64,000 nt of DNA, from contig JAGWXD010000008.1 in assembly GCA_018970085.1 (NCBI GenBank), positions 1-64,000 on the forward strand, given 5' to 3'. A program made the position numbers and the translations under genes. The stretch comes from Cyanobacteria bacterium REEB459 (GTDB lineage: Bacteria; Cyanobacteriota; Cyanobacteriia; Phormidesmidales; Phormidesmidaceae). The notes below the pieces were generated by a model, which was not told the DNA's origin, searched no databases, and saw nothing but the letters and a program-made list of their open reading frames with translations. Below, in pieces: positions 7,572 through 16,365 of this stretch (the stretch's first letter is position 1; the number at the start of each line of letters is the position of its first letter).

Positions 7572-7957
7572 AACCCAATCAGCAAAGACAACTAGCCACT
7601 GTTATAGCAGTTGATGCCTGCCCTGACTCATTTCCATCGTCAGTCAGCAGCGAGTCTAGAGTCAGCCACCGGGGTTGCAAAGGCCAGAGCAATAAATCAC
7701 CGATCCCCTTGTAACGCTAGGGGATAGTTGTCAGATCAAAAAAGTCTTTAAAACAAAAGAGATGCCGACGACTGGCCGTGTTTCGTCTCGGCATCTCCTC
7801 TGGTTCGCTCCTCACACGCCTCTGATTATAAAAGCAGCTCCAAAAATTGTCCAGACTGTTTCTAACTATTTCAGGGCTATTGGCCCATGGTTTTCTCTAT
7901 AGATAAAATAGACAAACCAGGGGTAAAACGACTGGCATCGGTGGAGCCGTCGCCCCC
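7572..7957. other. intergenic region with one terminator, no gene
   Basis: About 385 bases between two minus-strand genes. It must contain the promoter of the GUN4 operon (to its left end) and it contains the crr6 terminator at 7748-7797. No protein frame with recognisable features was found on either strand. Confidence 0.5.
7748..7797 (-). terminator. Rho-independent terminator of the CRR6 gene
   Basis: Perfect 10-base arms GAGATGCCGA (7759-7768) and TCGGCATCTC (7788-7797), extended by CGA/TCG with a small bulge. Read on the minus strand the stem is followed by TTTTGTTTT, as expected for an intrinsic terminator downstream of the minus-strand gene ending at 7958. Confidence 0.7.
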
Positions 7958-8437
7958 TCAGGGTTCTAAGAGATTAAATAGACCCTCTTCAATTTCGTAA
8001 CCCAGGGTTTGGGCCATAAACTTGACCCGGCCATAGCCACTGCTGCCCTGCTGGTTAAGCCAGGCAGTGGTGACAAAAATTTTATTCATAATAAAAATTT
8101 CCAGGGCCTCAGGGTTATAGCGAATTCCATCGGTGGGGCTAAACTGATGGGGTACCACCATAGCCGCATAGCGAGCCAGTTCTCCGGCCTCCCAATCCAG
8201 CACCAGGGGTAACCAGGGGTAGTGGCCATCCAGCCGGATAAACCAGAGCCGCACCTCTGGTAGTTCAGACAGTTCCCTGGGATCGGTAGGGTCACGGTCA
8301 AGATTAATGGCAAACTGCAGAGCCAGATTCTCCTTGAGAATATCTCCCTTAGCCAGCAGCGGCTCAATCACCGTCAGGGCTGGGGTTAGATCTAGAGATT
8401 GCAGATGGGCAGCGCTCAGGGTAATGGTTTGGGCCAT
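7958..8437 (-). CDS. crr6: CRR6 family NdhI maturation factor
   Basis: 159 residues. The sequence carries the strongly conserved core of the CRR6 (DUF1817) family: LALQFAINLDRDPTDPRE, LSELPEVRLWFIRLD, YPWLPLVLDWEAGELARYAA, and YNPEALEIFIMNKIFVTTAWL. In plants CRR6 is a stromal factor needed to assemble the NdhI subunit of the NDH-1 (chlororespiratory) complex; the cyanobacterial homologue does the same for thylakoid NDH-1. Soluble, no membrane segment. It is divergent from the UDP-GlcNAc epimerase gene (103-base gap) and has its own terminator. Confidence 0.9.
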   Translation of the reverse strand: MAQTITLSAAHLQSLDLTPALTVIEPLLAKGDILKENLALQFAINLDRDPTDPRELSELPEVRLWFIRLDGHYPWLPLVLDWEAGELARYAAMVVPHQFSPTDGIRYNPEALEIFIMNKIFVTTAWLNQQGSSGYGRVKFMAQTLGYEIEEGLFNLLEP

Positions 8438-8539
8438 AGCTACAGAGGTCAGAAAAAACTCACTCCCTATCTATTGTGGCAGAGGGGATGGAGCATGCCA
8501 TGATGATTATCGGTTTAAACCCTTAGGGAGTTTGGTGTC

Positions 8540-9649
8540 ATGTCCCCTCTACCTGTTTGTATTGTGCTGGGCACCCGTCCTGAAGCGATTAAACTGGCCC
8601 CCCTCATTCAGGCATTTCGCCAGGACCCCAGCCTGCATACTGAGGTAGTGCTGACGGGCCAGCATCGAGAAATGGTGGACCAGGTCATGCAGTTGTTTGG
8701 GCTGGAGGCCAATGCCGACCTGGCCATCATGCGACCCCAGCAAAGCCTGAGCGAGATTACCTGCCGTAGTCTGGAGGGGCTGGCCAGTTATTTCCAGCTC
8801 CATCGACCGGCCCTGGTGATTGTGCAAGGCGACACTACCACCGCCTTGGCAGCGGCCCTGGCGGCATTTTATGAGAAGATTCCGGTCGCCCATGTGGAGG
8901 CGGGACTCCGCACAGACAATATCTACAGTCCCTACCCAGAAGAAGCGAACCGACGGCTAATTTCCCAGCTCACCACCCTGCACTTTGCCCCTACCCTGAA
9001 GGCCGTTGATCATCTGAAGAGCTCTGGTGTAGTCGGGGAAATTCACCATACGGGAAACACCGTCATTGATGCCCTGCTAACGGTTGCCCAGCAACAACCT
9101 GATTGTCCCATCGATGGCCTTGACTGGCATCGCCATCGAGTCTTGCTAGCTACGGTGCATCGACGGGAAAACTGGGGCGATCGCCTGGGGGATATTGGGG
9201 CGGGCTTTCTATCCATACTAGACCAACAGCCCGATACGGCCCTGCTGCTTCCCCTCCACCGCAACCCCCTGGTGCGGGAACCCCTGACGGCCCTGCTGGG
9301 GCACCATCCCCGGGTATTTCTCAGCGAACCCCTGGATTATCACCATTTGGTGGGGGCGATGCAGCGCTGCTATCTGCTGCTGACCGACTCGGGCGGTCTC
9401 CAGGAGGAAGCCCCAGGGCTGGGCAAGCCCGTCCTAGTGCTGCGAGACACCACGGAACGTCCCGAGGCGGTGGAGGCCGGCACCGCCCGTCTAATCGGCA
9501 CCAGTTCCACCGCCATTGCCACCCACGCCCTGGAACTTCTGAGGGACGCCACTGCCTACGAGGCCATGGCCAGGGCGGTTAATCCCTTTGGCGATGGCCA
9601 TGCCTGCGATCGCATCTTAGCCGCCGTTAAGCAGTACTTTGCGCTATAA
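8540..9649 (+). CDS. wecB: UDP-N-acetylglucosamine 2-epimerase (non-hydrolysing)
   Basis: 369 residues, GT-B fold. Family motifs: LGTRPEAIKLAPLI at the N-terminus, TGQHREMVDQ, VQGDTTTALAAALAAFY, HVEAGLRTDN, PEEANRRLIS, HRRENWGDRL, LTDSGGLQEEAPGLGKPVLVLRDTTERPE. It interconverts UDP-GlcNAc and UDP-ManNAc for surface polysaccharide or teichuronic-like polymers. No polysaccharide cluster surrounds it here; the next gene, 56 bases on, is an unrelated radical SAM protein. Confidence 0.93.
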   Translation: MSPLPVCIVLGTRPEAIKLAPLIQAFRQDPSLHTEVVLTGQHREMVDQVMQLFGLEANADLAIMRPQQSLSEITCRSLEGLASYFQLHRPALVIVQGDTTTALAAALAAFYEKIPVAHVEAGLRTDNIYSPYPEEANRRLISQLTTLHFAPTLKAVDHLKSSGVVGEIHHTGNTVIDALLTVAQQQPDCPIDGLDWHRHRVLLATVHRRENWGDRLGDIGAGFLSILDQQPDTALLLPLHRNPLVREPLTALLGHHPRVFLSEPLDYHHLVGAMQRCYLLLTDSGGLQEEAPGLGKPVLVLRDTTERPEAVEAGTARLIGTSSTAIATHALELLRDATAYEAMARAVNPFGDGHACDRILAAVKQYFAL

Positions 9650-9705
9650 CGGAACCCTATCGCCTCAATTAAGTCCCCCCCAACCACCTCTTCACGGAGC
9701 CCCAG

Positions 9706-11316
9706 GTGAGCCCTTTCCCCTTTGCGGATGAGACCCTATTATTTCAACCGGCAGAGCCACTAAATTCCGCTCTGGCGGTGGTTTTCGCCTTTCCCAATCA
9801 GTACAGTGTGGGGATTACTAGTCTGGGCTATCAGGTGGTCTGGAAAACCCTGGCTCAACGCCGGGATGTAGCGGTGAGCCGGCTGTTTACCGACTATCAG
9901 GAGCCCCTACCGTCTAGCCCAGATTTACTGGGGTTTTCCCTATCCTGGGAATTGGACTACGGCAATCTTCTAGACCTGTTAGATCGTCTGCAAATTCCCC
10001 TCTATGCCCGCGATCGGGATAGTCACCATCCGATTGTGTTTGGGGGTGGTCCGGTGCTGACCGCGAACCCCGAACCCTTTGCGGATTTCTTTGATGTGGT
10101 GCTGCTGGGGGATGGAGAAACCCTGGTGGATGCCTTTATAGACCAGATGGTGGAACTGGGAACCGCCGATCGCGGCGATCAGCTCCGCTATCTGGCCCAG
10201 GTGCCAGGGGTTTACGTTCCCAGCCTTTATCAGGTCACCTACGAGGGGGCCGAGGGACCTGTGGTGGCGATTCAGCCCCTTACCCCTGAGGTGCCGCCGA
10301 CGGTGACCAAGCAAACCTACCGGGGAGAGGTGCTATCGGCCTCCACCGTGGTCACCCCCCACGCCGCCTGGGAAAATATTTTTATGGTGGAGACGGTGCG
10401 CAGTTGTCCAGAGATGTGTCGGTTTTGCCTGGCTAGCTACCTCACCCTACCCTTTCGCCCCGCCGGTCTAGAGGGTTTTCTCATACCCACCATCGACCAG
10501 GGGCTGGCGGTTACCGATCGCCTGGGCCTCTTGGGGGCGTCGGTGACCCAGCATCCCGAGTTTGACAGTTTGATAGACCACCTCAACCAGCCCCAATACG
10601 ACTCCATTCGCCTCAGTCTGGCCTCGGTTCGCACCAACACGGTCACCCCCAAACTGGCCCAAACCTTGACTCGCCACGGTACCCGGTCAATTACCATCGC
10701 CATTGAAAGTGGATCGGAGCGGGTGCGGGCGATCGTCAACAAGAAGTTAACCAGTGATGCCATTCAAGCAGCTGCCATGAATGCGCGTAGCGGTGGCCTC
10801 AAAGCCATGAAACTCTATGGCATGGTAGGGGTACCCGGGGAATCCCCAGCCGATCTGGAGGTAACGGTTAATCTCCTGGTCCAGCTTAAGAAGGCCGCTC
10901 CAGGCTTGCGCCTGACCCTGGGTTGCAGCACCTTTGTCCCCAAGGCCCATACGCCGTTTCAATGGGTAGGGGTGAACCCTGAGGCCCAACAACGGTTGAA
11001 ATATTTACAACGCCAGTTGGCTAAAAACGGTATCGAATTCAGGCCAGAAAGCTATAGCTGGTCGGTAATTCAAGCCCTAATTGCCCGTGGCGATCGCCGC
11101 CTTACTCCCCTGCTAATCCAGGTGCGTCAGTATGGGGATTCCCTCGGTAGTTACAAGCGGGCCTTTAAGGACCGGCGAGGGCACCTCCCTCCCCTAGATT
11201 TCTACGTCCACGAGTTCTGGAACAGGGATCAAACCCTGCCCTGGGATCACCTCCTGGGTCCCCTACCTAAAGCCACCTTGCAAAAGCATCTAGAAAGTAG
11301 CCAGGACCTCTGGTGA
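9706..11316 (+). CDS. B12-binding/radical SAM protein (TIGR03960-like)
   Basis: 536 residues. The first ~180 residues look like the unusual N-terminal B12-binding-like domain of the TIGR03960 group (FPNQYSVGITSLGYQVVWKT, LGFSLSWELDY, VFGGGPVLTANPEPFADF, LLGDGE). The radical SAM core follows with the cluster motif VRSCPEMCRFC (C-x3-C-x2-C) at about residue 232-240, and later IESGSERVRAIVNKKL and LGCSTFVPKAHTPFQW. Longer relatives carry a DUF2344 tail, which is absent here. The GTG at 9706 has GGAG about 8 bases upstream. The reaction is not established for this family. Confidence 0.85.
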   Translation: MSPFPFADETLLFQPAEPLNSALAVVFAFPNQYSVGITSLGYQVVWKTLAQRRDVAVSRLFTDYQEPLPSSPDLLGFSLSWELDYGNLLDLLDRLQIPLYARDRDSHHPIVFGGGPVLTANPEPFADFFDVVLLGDGETLVDAFIDQMVELGTADRGDQLRYLAQVPGVYVPSLYQVTYEGAEGPVVAIQPLTPEVPPTVTKQTYRGEVLSASTVVTPHAAWENIFMVETVRSCPEMCRFCLASYLTLPFRPAGLEGFLIPTIDQGLAVTDRLGLLGASVTQHPEFDSLIDHLNQPQYDSIRLSLASVRTNTVTPKLAQTLTRHGTRSITIAIESGSERVRAIVNKKLTSDAIQAAAMNARSGGLKAMKLYGMVGVPGESPADLEVTVNLLVQLKKAAPGLRLTLGCSTFVPKAHTPFQWVGVNPEAQQRLKYLQRQLAKNGIEFRPESYSWSVIQALIARGDRRLTPLLIQVRQYGDSLGSYKRAFKDRRGHLPPLDFYVHEFWNRDQTLPWDHLLGPLPKATLQKHLESSQDLW

Positions 11317-11334
11317 CGACCGCCCAAGGCTGTC

Positions 11335-11372
11335 CTCAGTTTTCTGACCAAAGCTTTGATCAGAAAACTGAG
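11335..11372. repeat. 38-base near-perfect palindrome
   Basis: Arms CTCAGTTTTCTGACCAAAG and CTTTGATCAGAAAACTGAG are reverse complements except for one base. It lies 19 bases after the radical SAM stop and about 100 bases before the acyl synthetase start. No T run follows on either strand, so it is not a classical intrinsic terminator, although a 19-bp stem could still stall polymerase or protect a 3' end. Confidence 0.85.
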
Positions 11373-11475
11373 CCGAAAGGAGGTGGGAGCTTGGTGTCCT
11401 GGTAAGGCCCACCCGTGCTGCGATAGAATCAAGCCTAGATTTTATCTATTTCTTAATATTGGCGAAATATTGGCG

Positions 11476-13446
11476 ATGACGACACTCAGTCAGGCACTAG
11501 CAGAGTTGAGCCATAGGGACGGTACCTACCTCCAGGCCCGCAATCCCTATGAACAACTGCGGGCAATTCATGAAATCTGGCCTCTGGTAGCCCGGACCTT
11601 TGGTGATATCGTCGCCCTCGATGACCCCCATGGTTACCCCGTGGCCCGCCTCACTTACCAACAGCTGGGGGAGGCGATTCGCACCTTTGCCGCCGGTTTA
11701 CAGGCTCTGGGGGTGGGGGTTGGCACCCATATCGCCCTCTTCGCTGACAACAGCCATCGCTGGCTGATTGCCGACCAGGGCATGATGACCGCCGGGGCCA
11801 TGAATGCGGTGCGCAGCGGCACCGCCGAAACCCAGGAGTTGCTCTATATTGCCGAACACAGCGAAAGTACGGTGATCGTGGTCGAGAATCTGGCTCTGCT
11901 ACAGCGGCTGGGCGATCGCCTGGCCGATCTACCGCTGACCCTGGCGATTTTACTCTCGGACGAAGAGCCGTCCTCCCCGCTCCCCCTGCAAACCCTTAAC
12001 TTCAGCCAGGTGATGGGGCTGGGGCACAGTCATCCCCATACCCCCGTCCAGGTCAGCTTACAAGATATTGCCACCTTGATTTATACCTCTGGTACAACCG
12101 GTCAACCCAAGGGGGTGATGTTGAGCCACGGTAATCTGCTCCACCAGATCAATACCCTGGAGGTAGTGGTGCAACCCCAACCGGGAGATCGGGTGGTGAG
12201 TATTCTGCCCTCCTGGCATAGCTTTGAACGTACCGCCGAATACTTTTTGCTATCCCGGGGCTGTAGCCAAACCTACAGCAGCATCCGCCACCTGAAGGCC
12301 GACCTGAAGGCCGTTCAACCCCAGTACATGGTGGGGGTACCTCGCCTCTGGGAGTCGATCTATGAAGGGGCCCAGAAACAATTTCGAGAACAAACCCCGG
12401 CTAAACAACGGCTCATTTTTACCTGTCTAGGCCTGAGCCAGAGTTACGTAGAAAATCTCTGGCGGTACCAGAATCTAAAAATCGATCAGCCCCATCTGTC
12501 CAGATTAGAACGGTTAGTTTCGGGTCTGAGGGCCCTGGTGCTCTGGCCCCTCCACCAATTGGGACGATTACTGGTGTACAACAAGGTGCGTCAGGCCACC
12601 GGCGGCCAGGTCAAACAGTTCATTAGTGGGGGCGGTTCCCTGGCCCGCCACCTGGATATTTTCTTTGAGATCATTGGTGTCCCCCTGCTGGTGGGCTACG
12701 GCCTGACAGAAACCTCGCCGGTGTTATCTGCCCGCCGTGCCTGGCGCAATCTGCGAGGGGCGGCGGGCCAGCCCATTCCCGGTACGGAATTAAAAATTGT
12801 TGACCCCGAGACTCGCCAGGACCTGCCCCAGGGAACTCAGGGTCTAGTCCTGACCCGGGGCCCCCAAATTATGGTGGGCTATTACCATAATCCAGAGGCG
12901 ACGGCACGGGCCATTGATAGCCAGGGTTGGTTTGATACTGGCGACCTGGGCTGGATTAGTTCTGATGGCAATGTGGTGCTGACGGGCCGGGCCAAGGATA
13001 CCATTGTGCTGACCAACGGGGAAAATATTGAGCCCCAGCCCATTGAAGATGCCTGTCTTCGCAGTCCCTATATCAGTCAGATTATGGTGGTGGGGCAAGA
13101 TCAGCGATCGCTGGGGGCCCTGATTGTGCCTGACCTGGAGGCCCTACAACAGTGGGCCGCCCACCAATCTCGCTGGTTAGCGGTAGCTGGCCAAGAGAGT
13201 CCGGCTTCCCCTAGCCTTGTACCCATTACCCTGGCGGATAGGGCCATAGAAACACTCATCCGCGATGAACTCACCCGTGAGGTCAAAGACCGCCCCGGCT
13301 ACCGCCCCGATGATCGCATTGGTTCCTTCCGATTGGTGCTGGAACCCTTTTCCATTGACAATGGCTTACTGACCCAAACTCTAAAAGTTCGCCGTCCTGT
13401 AGTGATGGAACGCTATCACGATATGATTGAGGCCATGTTTAAATAG
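11476..13446 (+). CDS. aas: long-chain acyl-ACP/acyl-CoA synthetase
   Basis: 656 residues of the AMP-forming synthetase family. Motifs: TLIYTSGTTGQPKGVMLSHGN (P-loop; only part quoted here), FISGGGSLARHLD, GYGLTETSPV, WFDTGDLGW, GRAKDTIVLTNGENIEP and the C-terminal KVRRPVV. The single cyanobacterial enzyme of this type (Slr1609/Aas) ligates free fatty acids to acyl carrier protein for recycling of membrane lipids. I start at the ATG at 11476 because the homologous region begins soon after; the frame is open for 40 codons upstream but that part overlaps a palindrome and has no family resemblance. Peripheral membrane or cytosolic. Confidence 0.9.
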   Translation: MTTLSQALAELSHRDGTYLQARNPYEQLRAIHEIWPLVARTFGDIVALDDPHGYPVARLTYQQLGEAIRTFAAGLQALGVGVGTHIALFADNSHRWLIADQGMMTAGAMNAVRSGTAETQELLYIAEHSESTVIVVENLALLQRLGDRLADLPLTLAILLSDEEPSSPLPLQTLNFSQVMGLGHSHPHTPVQVSLQDIATLIYTSGTTGQPKGVMLSHGNLLHQINTLEVVVQPQPGDRVVSILPSWHSFERTAEYFLLSRGCSQTYSSIRHLKADLKAVQPQYMVGVPRLWESIYEGAQKQFREQTPAKQRLIFTCLGLSQSYVENLWRYQNLKIDQPHLSRLERLVSGLRALVLWPLHQLGRLLVYNKVRQATGGQVKQFISGGGSLARHLDIFFEIIGVPLLVGYGLTETSPVLSARRAWRNLRGAAGQPIPGTELKIVDPETRQDLPQGTQGLVLTRGPQIMVGYYHNPEATARAIDSQGWFDTGDLGWISSDGNVVLTGRAKDTIVLTNGENIEPQPIEDACLRSPYISQIMVVGQDQRSLGALIVPDLEALQQWAAHQSRWLAVAGQESPASPSLVPITLADRAIETLIRDELTREVKDRPGYRPDDRIGSFRLVLEPFSIDNGLLTQTLKVRRPVVMERYHDMIEAMFK

Positions 13447-13561
13447 AGTTTGGACCGGGGACCTCCCCTAGGGGTCCTAGAAGTTTATCCAAATCATCCG
13501 ATCAAGGGGATCGGAATCCCGTAGATTGTTTTATAGGTATCGTTAACCAGGCCAAACTCCT

Positions 13562-14011
13562 ATGGATGAAATTCAGCTACTACAGTTAAAGCGTGTTGTA
13601 AACATTAAGGCGATCGTCACTCCCCTTTGGAAGGAAGAGGCCCAAAAACAACTACAAAGTCAGATCAACCAAATCGATGGCCAACTGCAGCAACTGGAAA
13701 TGCAGGGCCAACGGATGATGAGCGAACTCCAGAAGCAGGCAGAAACCCAACCGGGCAATCTAGCGATTCAGCAACAAATTGCCGAGGTACAGAACCGCCT
13801 CAATCAAGACAAGAGCAATTTACTCCAGCAAAAGAATCAAAATTTGCAGCAGTTGCAGCAGGTGCAAACCGTTGATCTAGAGGCAGAAGTTGATCAAGGC
13901 AAGGTGGAAAGCTTCTTCACCGTTGGCTTGGGCGATAACCTGGTGCAAAAGCTCCAGGTAGAAATACTTCTGAAGGACGGGGTGATTCAAGAAATTCGCG
14001 GTCAGCTGTAG
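13562..14011 (+). CDS. YlqD-like coiled-coil protein
   Basis: 149 residues. The N-terminus (LQLKRVVNIKAIVTPLWKEEA) and C-terminus (FTVGLGDNLVQKLQVEILLKDGVIQEIRG) are typical of YlqD family proteins; between residues 25 and 100 is a long glutamine-rich coiled coil. The function of the family is not established. It lies alone, 115 bases after the acyl synthetase gene; a CCCCTAGGGG stem sits in the gap. Confidence 0.75.
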   Translation: MDEIQLLQLKRVVNIKAIVTPLWKEEAQKQLQSQINQIDGQLQQLEMQGQRMMSELQKQAETQPGNLAIQQQIAEVQNRLNQDKSNLLQQKNQNLQQLQQVQTVDLEAEVDQGKVESFFTVGLGDNLVQKLQVEILLKDGVIQEIRGQL

Positions 14012-14210
14012 CCCGGGCCAATTCCCAGGAAGATAGTTCAGCCGATCAATCGAGGGCGGGCGGGGGCTGCGTCTGCCTAACCCCAGAATTTTACTGCCGC
14101 CAAACTAATGGGGATTTCTGACATCCCTGGGGTTAGATGTCATCCCCTTAGGGCTAAGATGGAACCATAGTCTTAAACTACCTACTTAGCCCTGTTTCGG
14201 AAGTCATCCC

Positions 14211-15491
14211 ATGATTCGTGAAGTCTTTATGCCTGCCCTCAGTTCAACTATGACGGAAGGCAAAATTGTCTCCTGGGTAAAAGCCCCTGGTGATCGGGTA
14301 GAAAAGGGCGAAACGGTGGTCATCGTCGAGTCCGACAAGGCCGACATGGACGTAGAATCCTTCCACGAAGGGATCTTGGCTGTAATCGTGGTAGAAGCCG
14401 GGGGTACGGCTCCGGTAGGCGAGGCGATCGCCCTACTGGCGGAAACCGAAGCAGAAATTGCTGCGGCCCAGCAACAAGCTGCCACTAAGGCTAAGGCTGA
14501 GGGGGGTACGGCGGCGGTGGCAGAAACAACAACCTTGCCAGAGGCGGCTCCTCCCTCCAGTCAAAACGGCGGTACCCCTAGCCGGTCGGATCGGGCGGTG
14601 ATTTCCCCCCGGGCCCGCAAGCTAGCTAAGGACCTCAAGGTGGATTTGACCAGCTTGCAGGGCAGCGGTCCCCATGGCCGCATCGTCGCCCAGGATGTGG
14701 AACGCGCTGCTGGACGTCCGATCACCGCCAGTGGGCCGGTGGTTACTCCAGTGGTTGCTGCTCCGCCTGCCCCGATGCCCTTGCCCCTACCGACCCCAGC
14801 TCCTAGCACCGCTCCCCTGGGTCAATTGGTACCCTTCAACACCCTACAGCAGGCGGTGGTGCGCAACATGAACGCCAGTCTGGGGGTGCCCACCTTCCAC
14901 GTGGGCTACACCATCACCACTGACGCCCTGGATACCCTATATCAGCAAATTAAATCTAAGGGCGTCACCATGACCGGCCTGCTCGCCAAGGCAGTGGCCG
15001 TGACCCTGCAAAAATATCCCCTACTGAATGCGGGCTATACCGACCAGGGCATTCAATACCGATCTAGCATCAATGTGGCGATCGCGGTGGCGATGGATGG
15101 CGGCGGTTTGATTACCCCCGTCTTGCAAAATGCCGACCAGCAGGATATTTACACCCTTTCTCGCAACTGGCGCGACCTGGTGGAGCGATCCCGCACTAAA
15201 CAACTGAAGCCTGAAGAGTACAACTCCGGCACCTTCACCCTTTCTAACCTGGGGATGTTTGGGGTTACCAGCTTTGATGCTATTCTGCCGCCTGGCCAGG
15301 GATCAATTCTGGCGATCGGCGGGTCTCGACCCATGGTGGTGGCCACCGCCGATGGTCTACTCGGGGTAAAGCGACAAATGCAGGTGAACATCACCTGCGA
15401 CCACCGAATTATCTATGGAGCCGATGCGGCTGGCTTCCTTAAAGATCTAGCTGAGCTAATTGAAACCAATCCCCAATCCTTGACTCTTTAG
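14211..15491 (+). CDS. pdhC: pyruvate dehydrogenase E2 (dihydrolipoamide acetyltransferase)
   Basis: 426 residues. One lipoyl domain at the N-terminus (MPALSSTMTEGKIVSWVKAPGD, lipoylated Lys in VESDKADMDVE), an Ala/Pro-rich linker, a peripheral subunit-binding domain (ISPRARKLAKDLKVDL, GPHGRIVAQDV), a second Ala/Pro linker and the catalytic acyltransferase domain ending in DHRIIYGADAAGFL, which contains the His of the DHxxxG active site. The enzyme transfers acetyl from E1 to CoA. The gene is not next to other pdh genes, as usual in cyanobacteria, where pdhA, pdhB and pdhC are scattered. Confidence 0.93.
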   Translation: MIREVFMPALSSTMTEGKIVSWVKAPGDRVEKGETVVIVESDKADMDVESFHEGILAVIVVEAGGTAPVGEAIALLAETEAEIAAAQQQAATKAKAEGGTAAVAETTTLPEAAPPSSQNGGTPSRSDRAVISPRARKLAKDLKVDLTSLQGSGPHGRIVAQDVERAAGRPITASGPVVTPVVAAPPAPMPLPLPTPAPSTAPLGQLVPFNTLQQAVVRNMNASLGVPTFHVGYTITTDALDTLYQQIKSKGVTMTGLLAKAVAVTLQKYPLLNAGYTDQGIQYRSSINVAIAVAMDGGGLITPVLQNADQQDIYTLSRNWRDLVERSRTKQLKPEEYNSGTFTLSNLGMFGVTSFDAILPPGQGSILAIGGSRPMVVATADGLLGVKRQMQVNITCDHRIIYGADAAGFLKDLAELIETNPQSLTL

Positions 15492-15514
15492 GGACCAAGC
15501 CGCCAGACTGGTCT

Positions 15515-15976
15515 CTAACCCGCCGCCAAGATCTCAGATGAGGGCTGTTGCTCCTCAATCATCACTAAAAACAGCAGGCGCTCTGCCTCTGTCAAAGTTA
15601 GCCACTGCACACTGGCCCGTAAATGGCAGCCATCCAAACTGGTGAAATCCTGGGTCAATACCAGAGAACTGTCGGGAAACAAGTCTCGACTTTCCTCCAA
15701 GTAACCACAGATGGTCCAGAGACTGGTGGGGATAGCCTTGCCTTCCGTACCCTCGAGCTCCCTGAGGTGGCGGGCAAAGGTCTGGCCCACCTGATTGCCA
15801 TGCAGTAAGCCACCTTCTCGGGTTAAAACCAGAATCCCGCTGGTAAAACCCTCCAAAATAGCGGCGAGAAAGGGCACCTCTGGAGACCGGTCAAAGGCAT
15901 CGGCAAAAGCCTGTCCACCTCTTGGGGTAGGAGCCGTGGCAACAACACTCGGACTTGATAACAACTGATAGACCAT
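15515..15976 (-). CDS. PAS-like sensor domain protein, LuxR-type regulator lacking HTH
   Basis: 153 residues. The core FLAAILEGFTSGILVLTREGGLLHGNQVG, then the IPTSLWTICGYLEESRDLFPDSS block, and VQWLTLTEAERLLFLVMIEE reproduce the N-terminal sensor domain seen in a group of cyanobacterial LuxR-type regulators, where it is followed by a helix-turn-helix. Here the frame stops right after the sensor part (QQPSSEILAAG, stop), so no DNA-binding domain is present; the next gene downstream is the convergent pdhC. It may be a stand-alone partner domain or a truncated regulator. Confidence 0.6.
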   Translation of the reverse strand: MVYQLLSSPSVVATAPTPRGGQAFADAFDRSPEVPFLAAILEGFTSGILVLTREGGLLHGNQVGQTFARHLRELEGTEGKAIPTSLWTICGYLEESRDLFPDSSLVLTQDFTSLDGCHLRASVQWLTLTEAERLLFLVMIEEQQPSSEILAAG

Positions 15977-16192
15977 AGTACTTTCTAGGTAAGAACCAAC
16001 AATAGGAGGGAAAAGAGGCTACCGGAGTAGCCCCTTCGGAGAACGGAAACCGCACCATGCCGTGCTTATGGTAGCTATAGTAGTGGCTGATCACCGCTCT
16101 GGCCATCAGGGTCAGACCCCTAACGGCCCCAGAACTTTCTCACCGCCATGGCCCTGGGTAGATAGGGGAGATCTAAGGAAATTCTAAAATAG

Positions 16193-16221
16193 TGGTTATT
16201 TGAAGTGCTTATCGCTATACT
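16193..16221 (+). promoter_or_regulatory. likely promoter of tRNA-fMet
   Basis: A consensus-like -10 hexamer TATACT at 16216-16221 lies 11 bases before the tRNA 5' end, and a weak -35 (TGGTTA, 16193-16198) sits 17 bases further upstream. Confidence 0.4.
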
Positions 16222-16232
16222 AGATGAGTCAT

Positions 16233-16309
<77 letters not shown>

Positions 16310-16312
16310 ATT

Positions 16313-16351
16313 TTTCAAAGGGCTTCAGAGTTATTCTGAGGCCCTTTGAAA
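16313..16351. terminator. shared stem-loop between tRNA-fMet and argB
   Basis: Arms TTTCAAAGGGC (16313-16323) and GCCCTTTGAAA (16341-16351) form a perfect 11-bp stem, with a further inner TCAGA/TCTGA helix. It lies between converging transcripts and would serve both: the tRNA on plus and argB on minus, where reading ends in TTGAAAAATT. Confidence 0.65.
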
Positions 16352-16365
16352 TGTTTACCTGAGGG

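Noticed and set aside
7807-7817. GCTCCTCACAC, close to the Yfr1 small RNA motif ACUCCUCACAC
   Set aside because: Yfr1 needs a terminator stem right after the motif. Here none follows on the plus strand, and the hairpin upstream is better explained as the minus-strand crr6 terminator.
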